Below, piece by piece: positions 17,665 to 27,220 of a DNA stretch of 64,000 bases. Made by a program: the position numbers and the translations under genes. The stretch is taken from NCBI RefSeq assembly GCF_013141695.1, contig NZ_WHNY01000006.1, forward strand, positions 62,001-126,000, read 5' to 3'. The notes beneath the pieces were generated by a model that was not told where the DNA came from, searched no databases, and saw only the letters and a program-made list of their open reading frames with translations. Position 1 is the stretch's first letter. Each line of letters opens with the position of its first letter. The stretch is from Paenibacillus plantarum. Lineage in GTDB: Bacteria > Bacillota > Bacilli > Paenibacillales > NBRC-103111.

Positions 17665-18954
17665 TTAAGGGTATAGACGGTATAACAAACGTGGGAATGG
17701 AATGGTTTCACGCACATGATCCAAACCGCAAATCCAAGCAACCGTGCGCTCTAAGCCTAAACCGAAACCGGAATGCGGCACAGTTCCATATTTACGAAGA
17801 TCCAAATACCATTGATACGCCTCTTGAGAAAGCTCGTGCTCCTTGAAGCGCTGCTCCATTAATTCAGGGTCATCAATCCGTTGACTTCCCCCAATAATTT
17901 CGCCATAGCCCTCTGGCGCGATCATATCGGCACACAGCACGACTTCAGGACGACTTGGATCAGGTTTCATATAGAAAGCCTTAATCTCCGTAGGCCAGTG
18001 GGTGATAAATACCGGTGTTTCGTACTGGGCTGCGATCGCTGTCTCATGAGGAGCTCCGAAATCTTCTCCCCAAGCGAATTCATGCCCATTTTTTTGCAAA
18101 TAGTCCACAGCCTCATCGTAGGTGATACGTGGGAAGCTGCCTTTAATTTTCTCTAGCTTGGACGTATCCCGCTCCAACGTTTCAAGCTCCGCTTGGCAAT
18201 TGGACAAAACCGTTTGCACGATATGCGATACGAATTGCTCCTGCACCTCAAGGTTCTCTACGTGATCCACGAACGCCATCTCCGGCTCGATCATCCAGAA
18301 TTCGATGAGATGTCTACGTGTCTTGGATTTCTCCGCACGGAAGGTAGGACCGAAGGAATATACGCGGCCTAGTGCCATCGCAGCTGCTTCCATGTATAAC
18401 TGCCCGCTTTGCGTCAAGAAGGCATCTTCATCAAAATATTTCGTGTGGAACAAGTTTGTCGTGCCTTCGCACGAGGATGGTGTCAAAATTGGCGGATCTA
18501 CCAAATGAAACCCTCTGTCATTGAAGAACGCTTGGACCGCTTTGATAATTTCTGCGCGAATCACAAGAACTGCACGCTGACGCGGGCTCCGAATCCATAG
18601 GTGACGATTGTCCATTAGGAAATCAACGCCATGTTCCTTCGGAGTAATCGGATACTCTTCGGTGATTTGAATGATTTCTACGCCAGTCACATCGAGCTCG
18701 AAACCGCCTTTGGAGCGAGTGTCTTCTTTTACTTTTCCCGTTATGTATAAGGAGCTCTCTTGAGTTAGCCTTGAAGCCGCTTCCCACACCTCTTCACTCA
18801 CTTCACTTTTAACAACAACACCTTGTATATATCCCGAACCGTCACGAAGCTGCAAAAACTGAATTTTACCACTTGAGCGTTTCTTGTTAAGCCAACAGCC
18901 GATAGTAACGGACTCGCCGACATGATGTTTCACTTCACCTATTGTACTTTTCAT
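17665..18954 (-). CDS. asnS: Asparaginyl-tRNA synthetase
   Basis: 429 residues, class IIb synthetase. OB-fold anticodon domain at the N-terminus ([32 protein letters not shown]), then the catalytic core with [50 protein letters not shown] (motif 2) and [27 protein letters not shown] (motif 3). Absence of the aspartate-specific insertion and the size fit AsnRS rather than bacterial AspRS. GGAAGGA precedes the ATG at 18954. Gene order asnS-dnaD is that of Bacillus. No T-box is seen upstream. Confidence 0.94.
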   Translation of the reverse strand: MKSTIGEVKHHVGESVTIGCWLNKKRSSGKIQFLQLRDGSGYIQGVVVKSEVSEEVWEAASRLTQESSLYITGKVKEDTRSKGGFELDVTGVEIIQITEEYPITPKEHGVDFLMDNRHLWIRSPRQRAVLVIRAEIIKAVQAFFNDRGFHLVDPPILTPSSCEGTTNLFHTKYFDEDAFLTQSGQLYMEAAAMALGRVYSFGPTFRAEKSKTRRHLIEFWMIEPEMAFVDHVENLEVQEQFVSHIVQTVLSNCQAELETLERDTSKLEKIKGSFPRITYDEAVDYLQKNGHEFAWGEDFGAPHETAIAAQYETPVFITHWPTEIKAFYMKPDPSRPEVVLCADMIAPEGYGEIIGGSQRIDDPELMEQRFKEHELSQEAYQWYLDLRKYGTVPHSGFGLGLERTVAWICGLDHVRETIPFPRLLYRLYP

Positions 18955-19025
18955 TTAAATTCCTTCCTCTCTACTTACTGAGATTCCATTCTATTGTACA
19001 CTATTTCATGATTTCCACGAAACCA

Positions 19026-20234
19026 TCAACGGGGCAACGATTGCACGAGTTCGTATGTATCCTGTGCAATGACCCATTCTTCATTCGTTGGAATAACAAG
19101 TGCTTCAACCTTGGAATCAAACTTCGTTATTCGCTTTTCTATGCCTCTTCCAAGCAGGTTCGCTTCCTCATCAAAATCAACCCCAAGGAAACTCAGGCCC
19201 TCACATACCGCTTTACGCAGCGGCGCGGAATTCTCGCCTACGCCTGCGGTAAACACGATCGCATCGACGCCATTCATCGCTGCGGCATAAGCCCCTATAT
19301 ATTTGCGCAGCCGATACGCATACATCTCAAAGGCCAAGGTAGCGTTCTTATCGCCCGCTTCCACAGCTTCCACGATCTCCCGCATGTCGCTGGAGATCCC
19401 AGAGATCGCCTGCAGGCCGCTATGCTTATTCAGCATCGAGCTCACCTCGCCGATCGTCAAATCCTCCTTGCCCATCACATAGGGCACGATGGCCGGATCC
19501 AGATCGCCGCTGCGCGTGCCCATCATCAGACCTTCGAGCGGGGTCATCCCCATGCTCGTGTCAACTGACTGGCCGCCCCATACAGCGGCGCAGGAAGCGC
19601 CATTACCAATGTGACAGGTAATGAGCTTCAACTGCTCCAGCGGGCGTCCTAGGAAGGCAGCGGCACGTTCGCTCACGTACTTGTGCGACGTACCGTGGAA
19701 TCCGTAGCGGCGCACCTTATGCTTCCGGTAGAGCGCCATCGGCACCGGATATAGGTAGGCCTTCGCCGGCATCGTCTGATGGAAGGCGGTGTCGAAGACG
19801 ACAGCCTGCGGCACGCCAGGCATGTTCACTTCCACCGCCGATATGCCAAGCATATGCGCCGGATTGTGCAGCGGCGCCAAATCGAAGAGACGCCGAATCT
19901 CCTTCTTCACCTCGTCCGTGACGAGGACGGAGCTCTTGAAGGATTCGCCGCCGTGGACGACACGGTGGCCAACAGCATCAATCTGTGAGATGGCGGTCAA
20001 CACGCCATGCTCCGGATGGACAAGTACATCCAGCACTCTGCGGATGGCTGTTGTATGCTCTAGAATTTCTTCCACCTTGTGAAATTCGGGTTTGCCCGCT
20101 GGTTCGTGCAAAAGGATAGCGGTATCCATCCCAATGCGTTCTACTCTACCTTTGGCCAGTACAGTTGCATTTTCCATATCATACAGTTGATATTTCACTG
20201 ATGAACTGCCAGCATTGATTACGAGAATGTTCAT
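19026..20234 (-). CDS. ackA: Acetate kinase
   Basis: 402 residues, ASKHA-fold acetate kinase with NILVINAGSSSVKYQLYD, the first family signature, VVFDTAFHQTMP with the catalytic Asp, YGFHGTSHKYVS (second signature), CHIGNGASCAAV, DTSMGMTPLEGLMMGTRSGDLDP, and VFTAGVGENSAPLR. It interconverts acetyl phosphate plus ADP and acetate plus ATP. Its start ATG overlaps the stop of the 3-hydroxybutyryl-CoA dehydrogenase gene (ATGA), so the two form an operon; pta is not adjacent. The middle of the gene is GC-rich (39 of 60 bases from 19501) compared with its neighbours. Confidence 0.95.
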   Translation of the reverse strand: MNILVINAGSSSVKYQLYDMENATVLAKGRVERIGMDTAILLHEPAGKPEFHKVEEILEHTTAIRRVLDVLVHPEHGVLTAISQIDAVGHRVVHGGESFKSSVLVTDEVKKEIRRLFDLAPLHNPAHMLGISAVEVNMPGVPQAVVFDTAFHQTMPAKAYLYPVPMALYRKHKVRRYGFHGTSHKYVSERAAAFLGRPLEQLKLITCHIGNGASCAAVWGGQSVDTSMGMTPLEGLMMGTRSGDLDPAIVPYVMGKEDLTIGEVSSMLNKHSGLQAISGISSDMREIVEAVEAGDKNATLAFEMYAYRLRKYIGAYAAAMNGVDAIVFTAGVGENSAPLRKAVCEGLSFLGVDFDEEANLLGRGIEKRITKFDSKVEALVIPTNEEWVIAQDTYELVQSLPR

Positions 20235-21103
20235 AGTCGGTCACCATCCTTGTCGTAACGGAAGAAACCTTCTCCTGTCTTCGCGCCAAGATGCCCCGCA
20301 CGTACCATTTGTTTCAGCAAATACGAAGGCCGGTATTTGATATCGCCATACTCACGGAACATCCCCTCTAGCGCAGCCAATACGGCATCCAGCCCGAACC
20401 GATCACACATCTCCAATGGACCATGTTTGAAATCATAGCCGATACGCATCGCTTGATCGATATCTTCCGCAGAGGCGACACCTTCGGATAAAGTATGCAG
20501 CGCCTCGTTAATCAATGTGCAGATCAATCTCGTCGTAATATATCCTGGCGATTCATTCACTTTAATACTCTTCTTGGTGAGTACATCGTCCACAAACTGA
20601 CGTGTAAGATTATATGTCTCGTCCGACGTTTTCATCGCTCGTACGATTTCAACAAGATTCACTTTGGCAACCGGATGTAGAAAATGCAAACCAATAACAC
20701 GCTCTGGATGCGTTGTGATGGCAGCAATCTCCGTAACACTTAATGTAGAAGTATTCGTTGCTAGTATGATTTGAGGCGAGCATATTTGATTGAGCTGGAA
20801 AAAGACATGCTTTTTCGCATTCAAATCTTCTGAAATCGTTTCAATGACGAGCTCGCAGGAAGCCATGTCCTGAATCGAGTTGGCTCTTTTAATTTTCGAA
20901 AGAATGGATTTCTTCTCCGCTTCCGTCAATGCCCAACGTTCAATTTGCTTATCTAAACTGACCGTTATAAGCTCAAAGGCGCGGTCTAGCTTTTCTGTTG
21001 TTTTCTCAGCAAGAATGACATCAAGACCACGCGCGGCCAGCATTTCGGAAATGCCCTGCCCCATCGTCCCTCCGCCAATGACACCTATCGTTCTAAACAT
21101 CAT
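20231..21103 (-). CDS. hbd: 3-hydroxybutyryl-CoA dehydrogenase
   Basis: 290 residues. N-terminal NAD-binding Rossmann domain (IGVIGGGTMGQGISEMLAARGLDVILAE), ELVIETISEDLNAKK, ILATNTSTLSVTEIA, the signature VIGLHFLHPVAKVNLVEIVRA containing the catalytic histidine, and the C-terminal 3HCDH domain (GYITTRLICTLINEALHTLSEGVASAEDIDQAMRIGYDFKHGPLEMCDRFGLD). Length fits the single-domain Hbd/MmgB type. It oxidises 3-hydroxyacyl-CoA or reduces acetoacetyl-CoA. AAGGAG lies 9 nt before the start. Pairing with ackA suggests a role in acyl-CoA overflow or butyrate/PHB-type metabolism; direction is not decidable. Confidence 0.88.
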   Translation of the reverse strand: MMFRTIGVIGGGTMGQGISEMLAARGLDVILAEKTTEKLDRAFELITVSLDKQIERWALTEAEKKSILSKIKRANSIQDMASCELVIETISEDLNAKKHVFFQLNQICSPQIILATNTSTLSVTEIAAITTHPERVIGLHFLHPVAKVNLVEIVRAMKTSDETYNLTRQFVDDVLTKKSIKVNESPGYITTRLICTLINEALHTLSEGVASAEDIDQAMRIGYDFKHGPLEMCDRFGLDAVLAALEGMFREYGDIKYRPSYLLKQMVRAGHLGAKTGEGFFRYDKDGDRL

Positions 21104-21144
21104 AGCTTGTTTCTCCTTCTTCCGAACTTCTGCCTTACTCTATA

Positions 21145-21174
21145 ATTATATGTATCTTGCATACGAGTAGTAAA
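21145..21174 (-). promoter_or_regulatory. Candidate sigma-A promoter for hbd-ackA
   Basis: Minus strand: TTTACT (21174-21169), 18-nt spacer, perfect TATAAT (21150-21145), about 40 nt before the hbd start. Confidence 0.55.
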
Positions 21175-21176
21175 GC

Positions 21177-21206
21177 CAAGAACCGCTGACCTAATTGGCC
21201 AACGGT
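21177..21206 (-). terminator. Possible terminator after the FtsH-like gene
   Basis: Imperfect hairpin ACCGTTGGCC-AATTA-GGTCAGCGGT just after the stop codon on the minus strand; the following T-tract is interrupted, so it may be weak. Confidence 0.4.
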
Positions 21207-21211
21207 CATTA

Positions 21212-22717
21212 TTATGCACTTTGTGACACAGAAGCGTCAAATAATGTACGAAAAGTATCACCTGAGAGTACTTCTTCCTTCATCAGAATAGCGAAAGAGT
21301 GCTCAAACACACTACGTTGCTCATCTAACATTTTCTTCGTACGCAGCATTAATGCATCTAGGATGACAGCATTTTCTTTCATCAACTGTTCCTTCGTCAC
21401 CATCTCACGATCAATAATACCTAAGCTGGTAAGTCCGGCATCCATCATGTTACGAACCATGGAAAGCGATTGTTCGAAATCGTTGCGAGACCCCGTACTG
21501 CGACCTCCGTAAATCATTTCTTCCGCAGCCGCTCCACCAAGGGCAATCATGATCTGATCCTCGATGTAATCTTTCGTATATAAATAATGATCCTGCGGCG
21601 GATTATGCCGTACATACCCAAGCGCTTTACCACGCGGACTCACTGTGACCTGGGAAACAGAACCCGGACGAACAAGCTCAGCAATAATAGCATGGCCTAA
21701 TTCATGATATGCCACACGTTCTTTCTCGTCATTCGCTGTTTCTTTATCTGTTCGTTCACCCATCATAACCTTATCAATCGCCGATGCCAAATGAGTCTGC
21801 TCAAGCGCCGGCTTATCTTCACGCATCGCATAAATAGCTGCTTCATTCAGCACACCTTCGAGCTGCGCGCCTGAGAAACCAAAGGTTTGATCAGCGGTTT
21901 GCTCCAACGTAACACCTTCAGCTAACGGTTTATTTTTTGCATGGATATGCAGAATAGCTAAGCGACCTTTTTTATCCGGTAGATCAACCTCGATATGTCG
22001 GTCAAAACGTCCAGGCCGCAGCAAAGCACTATCGAGCATTTCCTTCCGATTCGTCGCTGCTATGATAAGAATACGCGGCGCTTCATTCGTATGAATACCA
22101 TCCATTTCGGTTAACAGCTGATTCAATGTTTGGTCATACTCACGTTGTTGTCCGCCTTCTCTTTTACCACCGATCACATCGATCTCATCAATAAAAATAA
22201 TGGCATTATCCTTGCCCTCTTTAATAGCACGAGCCCTGGCATCTTTAAATAAATCACGTACTCGGCTTGCACCGACACCCACATACATCTCGACAAACTC
22301 ACTACCTGAAGCAGCCATATAAACGGAGTTGGTGTAATGTGCAGATGCTTTTGCCATCAATGTTTTACCTGTCCCTGGAGGACCTGTTAGTAACAAACCT
22401 TTTAGAGGACGAATACCTAACTTCTTAATTTCCTCATGCTTTATCAAGAAATCAAGTGCTTCCATCAATTCTTTCTTCGCCCGATCTTGTCCGCCAATTT
22501 CATCAAAGGTAAGGAAAGAAGGCGTCCGATTCTTGCTTTTCCGATCTCCCCCGCCTGCAGCAGTTCCGATACCGCCGCGGGTTTTCATCATATAGAGTAA
22601 CGAACCGCCAAGCACACTCACGAATAAGATGGGTATCACATTCACACCTTGAAAAGCTAAGAACACCAGAAGAACAGGAATAAATCCAATCCCGATTTCT
22701 TTATATATTTTACTCAT
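21212..22717 (-). CDS. FtsH-like membrane AAA+ metalloprotease, short form
   Basis: 501 residues from the ATG at 22717 (GGAG upstream, start overlapping the end of the preceding gene). Two closely spaced membrane segments occupy residues 9-44 with almost no loop between them, so the extracytoplasmic domain of true FtsH is missing. Then come Walker A GPPGTGKT (112-119), Walker B IIFIDEID, the second region of homology [25 protein letters not shown], and the zinc peptidase HELGH (338-342) with the third ligand in STGSRNDF (Asp413). All catalytic residues are intact, so it should be an active ATP-dependent protease of membrane or cytoplasmic substrates. It is not the housekeeping ftsH by context. 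It is coupled to a bitopic membrane protein gene upstream. Confidence 0.85.
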   Translation of the reverse strand: MSKIYKEIGIGFIPVLLVFLAFQGVNVIPILFVSVLGGSLLYMMKTRGGIGTAAGGGDRKSKNRTPSFLTFDEIGGQDRAKKELMEALDFLIKHEEIKKLGIRPLKGLLLTGPPGTGKTLMAKASAHYTNSVYMAASGSEFVEMYVGVGASRVRDLFKDARARAIKEGKDNAIIFIDEIDVIGGKREGGQQREYDQTLNQLLTEMDGIHTNEAPRILIIAATNRKEMLDSALLRPGRFDRHIEVDLPDKKGRLAILHIHAKNKPLAEGVTLEQTADQTFGFSGAQLEGVLNEAAIYAMREDKPALEQTHLASAIDKVMMGERTDKETANDEKERVAYHELGHAIIAELVRPGSVSQVTVSPRGKALGYVRHNPPQDHYLYTKDYIEDQIMIALGGAAAEEMIYGGRSTGSRNDFEQSLSMVRNMMDAGLTSLGIIDREMVTKEQLMKENAVILDALMLRTKKMLDEQRSVFEHSFAILMKEEVLSGDTFRTLFDASVSQSA

Positions 22718-23246
22718 TCGGCCACACTCCGATCTGGGAGATTCTTGGCAGCATAATAAATTTCGTCGCATCACCATCTGTTAATCGAATATAAACATTA
22801 TTCTCGTCCATTTCGCTGTCTACTTGCATTGTGGGCACACCATTTGCATATTTCTGTAAGGTTGTTGGAATATCCGCATAGTGCTTCGTTTCCATCGCTT
22901 GAGCGACCTCAAATAACGCCTTCGACCACCATTGATCCAGCTTGTCCGAGGATTGATTCTTTATTGTTATATTTACCATACGTTTCCCGATAATCGATGA
23001 ACCTTCTTTTTTAATTAGTTCAACAACTTGTCGTAAATTAGCGTCAGGCTTCAAAGTCAACTCAACATCCACTTGATTCGAGGAAAGCTTCATATTTGAA
23101 TTCGTTACACCCGGTGCCGTATTAATTATATGTGATAATGGATTTTCCATCGCAAAGCTTGTATAGGCGAACCAGCCTCCAAAAAGTACTCCAGCCGAAA
23201 TAATTACGCTCAAAATAACAGGTAAAACGCGCAACTTCATCTTCAT
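22710..23246 (-). CDS. Single-pass membrane protein, partner of the FtsH-like protease
   Basis: 178 residues from the ATG at 23246, GAAAGGTGG upstream. After a basic start (MKMKLR) one membrane helix (about 6-28) leaves most of the protein outside: VDVELTLKPDANLRQVVELIKKEGSSIIGKRMVNITIKNQSSDKLDQWWSKALFEVAQAMETKHYADIPTTLQKYA. I do not recognise a family beyond this. Its stop overlaps the protease start by eight bases, which implies coupled synthesis; it could be a substrate adaptor or supply the outside domain the short protease lacks (inference). No terminator separates the two. Confidence 0.65.
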   Translation of the reverse strand: MKMKLRVLPVILSVIISAGVLFGGWFAYTSFAMENPLSHIINTAPGVTNSNMKLSSNQVDVELTLKPDANLRQVVELIKKEGSSIIGKRMVNITIKNQSSDKLDQWWSKALFEVAQAMETKHYADIPTTLQKYANGVPTMQVDSEMDENNVYIRLTDGDATKFIMLPRISQIGVWPNE

Positions 23247-23374
23247 AGGTAGGCATCCACCTTTCTGTAATGATCGTTTTGTATGCCTCAAAAGCAATAC
23301 GATAAGTATATCACCACATATACACGACATGCCTTATGTAAACAGTGGAAACACAAGAAAGTCATTTTCGATAC

Positions 23375-23406
23375 AAAAAAACTCAACCTTCTTATTGAAG
23401 GCTGAG
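23375..23406 (-). terminator. Terminator overlapping the 3' end of ypmB
   Basis: CTCAGCCTTC-AATAA-GAAGGTTGAG followed by TTTTTTTG on the minus strand; the 5' arm is formed by the last codons and stop of ypmB. Confidence 0.75.
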
Positions 23407-23880
23407 CCGATACGTATCCAGATAAGTACCATCTTTGAAGGTGTAGTAATCATAGAAATACCGCGTACCTCTATCATCCTTCGTCTTATAAAATACTTCC
23501 CATACATAGTCATTTCCTAATTTGCCTGGTATGGCTCGCTCAATTTCACTGCTCGGCGCCTTTTTCAATACGGCAGCGCGGGCTTGCTCTTCGGTGAAGG
23601 CTTCCTCCGCCATGTCCGTATGGACATCTTCAGCTGATACCCAAGCAATTAAACGCTGTCCTAACTTGTTCTCCCCATATACGATCTGAAACGGCTCGTC
23701 ACCGTAGAAAAAATCCACCTTCGATGCCTTTGTCATCATACTTCCCACATAGGCTTTTTCAACAGCTACACGTTTCTCATCCCAGTGTTCGTTCTGCACA
23801 TTCAGGTAGAATCGGCTAAGTACGACACCCAGCGTTGCTACAATAAAAACGCCAAGTGTGATCGTTCGCTTCGCATTCAT
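23392..23880 (-). CDS. ypmB: YpmB-like protein (DUF5590)
   Basis: 162 residues from the ATG at 23880 (GGGGAGGTG upstream; the frame opens further up at 23907). N-terminal membrane anchor (TITLGVFIVATLGVVLSRFYL), then an extracytoplasmic domain with two PepSY-like halves: VDFFYGDEPFQIVYGENKLGQRLIAWVS and TEEQARAAVLKKAPSSEIERAIPGKLGNDYVWEVFYKTKDDRGTRYFYDYYTFKDGTYLD. This matches YpmB of B. subtilis in size, topology and neighbourhood (near dinG and asnS). Function unknown; PepSY-type domains are thought to restrain peptidases or bind ligands. It lies just downstream of mtaD, whose stop is 43 nt away. Confidence 0.72.
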   Translation of the reverse strand: MNAKRTITLGVFIVATLGVVLSRFYLNVQNEHWDEKRVAVEKAYVGSMMTKASKVDFFYGDEPFQIVYGENKLGQRLIAWVSAEDVHTDMAEEAFTEEQARAAVLKKAPSSEIERAIPGKLGNDYVWEVFYKTKDDRGTRYFYDYYTFKDGTYLDTYRLSLQ

Positions 23881-23923
23881 AACCGCCGCGCACCTCCCCA
23901 CAACCACTTACTTTGCCTAAGCA

Positions 23924-25219
23924 TTAACCTTTTAGTCGATCAAAACAACTTTCAAATTCACGTTTAATTTTCTCTTCATCTAAAGTAAGACACTCACCTT
24001 TACGGACGATCCACTTCCCATCCACGCACACATCAACGACATCTTTCGCACATGCGGAGTACACAATGTGGGAAACGAAGTCTGTCTTCGGAAGAAAATG
24101 AGGCTGATCAATATCCAGTGCGATGAAGTCTGCTTTCATGCCAGGCTCAAGTAAACCGACATCCTCTAGCCAAATGGATTCTGCTCCCATCCGAGTTCCA
24201 AGCAACAAGGCTTCTTTCGCAGGAATCGCTAATGGATCACCAGTTACTCCTTTATGGATAAGAGCTGCCAATCGCATTTCCTCGAACATGTCCAAATTGT
24301 TATTGGATGCGGCTCCGTCTGTACCTAATGAAACTTTAACGCCAGCACGTAATAATTCTGGAAGACGGGCAACACCGCTCGCAAGCTTGAGATTGCTGCC
24401 TGGATTGTGAGACACACGAACATCATATTGTTTGAGAATAGCTATTTCTTCGTCATTCAAATGAACTCCATGCGCAACAAGCGTTGGGCGAGTAAACACG
24501 CCTAACTTTTCCAAATGCGCTACAGGTCTAGCGCCATACTGTTCAACATTGCCTTCAACTTCACGGCATGTTTCCGACATATGCGTATGTATTGGAAGAT
24601 TTAGATCATGTGCAGCTTGTACAATACGCTCGATATAATCTGGCGGACATGTATAAGGGGCATGAGGAGACATCATCGTAGTAATTCTACCATCCGCCTT
24701 ACCGTGCCAGTTCTTTGCAAATTCAGTGGCTTCAATTAGCTTAGCTGTTTGCACATCTGGCGGACATAAACCGATCACACCACGGGTCAAGACGCCGCGC
24801 ATTCCCGATTCCTCAACCGCTAAGGCAACTTCATTCATATGGTCATACATATCGACAAATGTCGTAGTGCCGCCTTTGATCATTTCAAGGATCGACAACC
24901 GCGTTCCCCATTTGACATCCTGCGAAGTAAATTTCCCTTCCATCGGCCACATTTTTTCCTCTAACCATACTTGCAGTGCTAAGTCGTCACCATAACCGCG
25001 GAGCAATGACATCGCAGCATGTCCATGTGTGTTCACAAGTCCAGGCATGTACAGCTTATTCGTTCCGTCAATCACTTCATCGTAATTGTCTAACGGTTCA
25101 GGCACTTCAGTCCCGATGTATGTAATTTGACTACCTTCAATAACCATGCAGCCCTTGATCGATGTTTTGTCTTCCTTATTAGAAATAAAAATACCATTTG
25201 AAATTAATGTTTTTTTCAT
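23924..25219 (-). CDS. mtaD: 5-methylthioadenosine / S-adenosylhomocysteine deaminase
   Basis: 431 residues, amidohydrolase superfamily. Metal ligands visible: GLVNTHGHAAMSLLRGYGDD (HxH), IHTHMSETCREVE, LVAHGVHLNDEEI, and SLGTDGAASNNNLDMFEEMRLAALIHKG. The overall pattern is that of the MtaD/SsnA-type nucleoside deaminases that convert 5-methylthioadenosine and S-adenosylhomocysteine to inosine derivatives. The substrate assignment is by family; close relatives also deaminate other adenosines or hydroxydechloroatrazine-like compounds. GAGAGGG precedes the ATG. It complements the methionine salvage genes located 10 kb away, since both handle methylthioadenosine. Confidence 0.78.
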   Translation of the reverse strand: MKKTLISNGIFISNKEDKTSIKGCMVIEGSQITYIGTEVPEPLDNYDEVIDGTNKLYMPGLVNTHGHAAMSLLRGYGDDLALQVWLEEKMWPMEGKFTSQDVKWGTRLSILEMIKGGTTTFVDMYDHMNEVALAVEESGMRGVLTRGVIGLCPPDVQTAKLIEATEFAKNWHGKADGRITTMMSPHAPYTCPPDYIERIVQAAHDLNLPIHTHMSETCREVEGNVEQYGARPVAHLEKLGVFTRPTLVAHGVHLNDEEIAILKQYDVRVSHNPGSNLKLASGVARLPELLRAGVKVSLGTDGAASNNNLDMFEEMRLAALIHKGVTGDPLAIPAKEALLLGTRMGAESIWLEDVGLLEPGMKADFIALDIDQPHFLPKTDFVSHIVYSACAKDVVDVCVDGKWIVRKGECLTLDEEKIKREFESCFDRLKG

Positions 25220-25322
25220 AGTAAAAAACCCTCTCTATGCTCATTCTATATACAACTACTGCTCCATAAACTTTACATCTTCATGCCTCTAAAATCAAGG
25301 TAAGCAAAAGCTATTCACTTCA

Positions 25323-25339
25323 TGTTAATAAATTGTAAA
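25323..25339 (-). promoter_or_regulatory. Candidate PhoP box upstream of the DUF47-pit operon
   Basis: On the minus strand TTTACA (25339-25334) and TTAACA (25328-25323) are spaced 11 bp apart, as the direct repeats of Bacillus PhoP boxes are. Weaker matches occur one period away on each side. It lies in the divergent region of mtaD and the phosphate transport genes. AT-rich sequence makes chance occurrence possible. Confidence 0.35.
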
Positions 25340-25477
25340 TTTTCACGGAATTTTCGTTGCGTTTGACCTTATGAGTATGATACTTTATTCATTGTGAGTT
25401 TTTTCTACAATTTGGTCTAATTCGATCCACAAATTCGTTCAAAAACTTGTACATATAGTAAAAATTAGGAGGATTCT

Positions 25478-26104
25478 ATGACAACGTTATTCACCAGAAA
25501 GAACGAAGTCGATTTCTTGCAACTTCTTATCCGTGCTGCAGAGAACGCCTTGCAAACTGCTCAACTGTTTCGCACTGCCATGATGGGAGATAAGCCCCCA
25601 ATTGAGTATGTAACAGCGATTCATGATCTTGAGCATGCAGGAGACTCGATCACACATGATATTTTCAGAGGTTTGAACAAAGTCTTTATCACTCCGATTG
25701 ATCGAGAAGATATTATGGTACTTGCTTCCAAGGTCGATGATGTTACAGACGGGATAGAAGCAACGATTGCTCGTTTCGACTATTTGAATGTTTCTCATAC
25801 AGATTCCTACATGAAAGATTTCTCCGGCGTTATCGTAGAATCCTGCCAACATATGTTAGATGCTTTCAAACTTTTAGCTAAGAAAAAGTACATGCAAATT
25901 CCAGAACACACTGTTGCTATAAATAAGTTGGAGAATGATGGAGATCGTTTGATGCGCGAAGGGATTCGCCAAATTTTTATAACGCGTAAAGACGTGTACG
26001 AAGATTTTAAACTCAAAGAAATTTATGAGCGTCTTGAAGAAACAACTGATGCTTGTGAAGATGTTGCCAACATTCTTGACAGTGTAGTACTTCGCTACTC
26101 CTAA
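25478..26104 (+). CDS. DUF47 family, PhoU-like transporter accessory protein
   Basis: 208 residues, all-helical, resembling YkaA of B. subtilis: FLQLLIRAAENALQTAQLF, IHDLEHAGDSITHDIFRGLNKVFITPIDREDIMVLASKVDDVTDGIEAT, and INKLENDGDRLMREGIRQIF. The two repeated Glu/Asp-x3-D metal-binding helices are the PhoU hallmark. DUF47 proteins are encoded next to PiT phosphate transporters and are thought to gate them. AGGAGG precedes the ATG; pit begins 61 nt downstream with its own ribosome site, so they form an operon. Confidence 0.88.
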   Translation: MTTLFTRKNEVDFLQLLIRAAENALQTAQLFRTAMMGDKPPIEYVTAIHDLEHAGDSITHDIFRGLNKVFITPIDREDIMVLASKVDDVTDGIEATIARFDYLNVSHTDSYMKDFSGVIVESCQHMLDAFKLLAKKKYMQIPEHTVAINKLENDGDRLMREGIRQIFITRKDVYEDFKLKEIYERLEETTDACEDVANILDSVVLRYS

Positions 26105-26165
26105 GACACAACATGTCTCTGTGTACGAAGAAAGTTTTCCACTTGGAAAACGCTAGGAGGAACTC

Positions 26166-27167
26166 ATGCTAACTTATTTGATCATTATCGTTGCTCTAGC
26201 CCTGCTATTTGACTTCATCAATGGATTCCACGATACAGCTAATGCGATTGCTACTTCCATTTCTACGCGAGCATTGAGCCCGCGAGTCGCCATCTTCATG
26301 GCTGCTTCACTCAACTTTGTTGGTGCCATGGTTTCATCGGAAGTAGCCAAAACAGTAGGCGGAAGTATTGCCAATCCTGCGAAGATTGAAAATGGGGTTG
26401 AAATCGTAATTGCAGCCTTACTTGCAGCAATCATCTGGAACTTGCTTACTTGGTACTTGTCCATTCCATCTTCGTCATCCCACACGTTGCTAGGTGCCTT
26501 AGCTGGTGCTGTAATTGCGGGAGCTGGATTCAATGGCGTTAACTGGAGTGGTTTCACACAAATTATTATCATTCTCATTTTATCTCCGATTATTGCTTTC
26601 GCTCTAGGTTATCTCATTATGGTTTTGATCAAAAATATCGTGCTGTGGTCAGGGAATACATCCAGATCCAAACTAAATCGTGGATTTCGTACGTTACAAA
26701 TCATTTCTGCTGGATTACTTTCCTATTCACATGGTGGTAACGATGCTCAGAAGGCAATGGGTATTATCGTATTTGGTCTCGTTGCTGCCGGTGTGCAAGA
26801 TGATTTGAATGTACCCATCTGGGTTAAAATCGCTGCCGCACTTGCTATGGGACTTGGAACATCGATTGGTGGATGGCGCATTATTAAAACCGTTTCAGGT
26901 AAAATTGTTAAAATTGAACCGATTAACGGTTTCGCTGCCGACTTGACGTCTTCCATTGTCATTCAAATCTCTACCTTCATTGGTAAACCATTATCAACGA
27001 CACATGTCATTTCCTCTGCGATTATCGGGACAGGCAGTGTCTTGCGTTTCCATGAAGTACAATGGGGTACGGTTGGTCGAATGTTAGTCACTTGGGTTAT
27101 TACCATTCCGATCTCAATGGTTCTTGCTTACACGCTGTACTTTGCGATATTCCGTTTAATCATGTAA
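26166..27167 (+). CDS. pit: Low-affinity inorganic phosphate transporter, PiT family
   Basis: 333 residues, about ten membrane segments. The duplicated PiT signature is seen in both halves: FDFINGFHDTANAIATSI at the N-terminus and SYSHGGNDAQKAMGIIVFGLV in the middle, plus SSSSHTLLGALAGAVIAGAG and STTHVISSAIIGTG. PiT carriers import metal phosphate with protons. AGGAGG lies just before the ATG at 26166. Together with the DUF47 gene it makes a two-gene operon ended by the bidirectional terminator at 27176-27216. Confidence 0.93.
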   Translation: MLTYLIIIVALALLFDFINGFHDTANAIATSISTRALSPRVAIFMAASLNFVGAMVSSEVAKTVGGSIANPAKIENGVEIVIAALLAAIIWNLLTWYLSIPSSSSHTLLGALAGAVIAGAGFNGVNWSGFTQIIIILILSPIIAFALGYLIMVLIKNIVLWSGNTSRSKLNRGFRTLQIISAGLLSYSHGGNDAQKAMGIIVFGLVAAGVQDDLNVPIWVKIAAALAMGLGTSIGGWRIIKTVSGKIVKIEPINGFAADLTSSIVIQISTFIGKPLSTTHVISSAIIGTGSVLRFHEVQWGTVGRMLVTWVITIPISMVLAYTLYFAIFRLIM

Positions 27168-27175
27168 AGAGAAAC

Positions 27176-27216
27176 AAAGGCACGACCCGCTGAAACTGCG
27201 CGGGTCGTGCCTTTTT
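27176..27216. terminator. Bidirectional terminator between pit and rex
   Basis: AAAGGCACGACCCGC-TGAAACT-GCGCGGGTCGTGCCTTTTT, a strong GC stem with T-runs on both strands. Confidence 0.9.
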
Positions 27217-27220
27217 CGTG

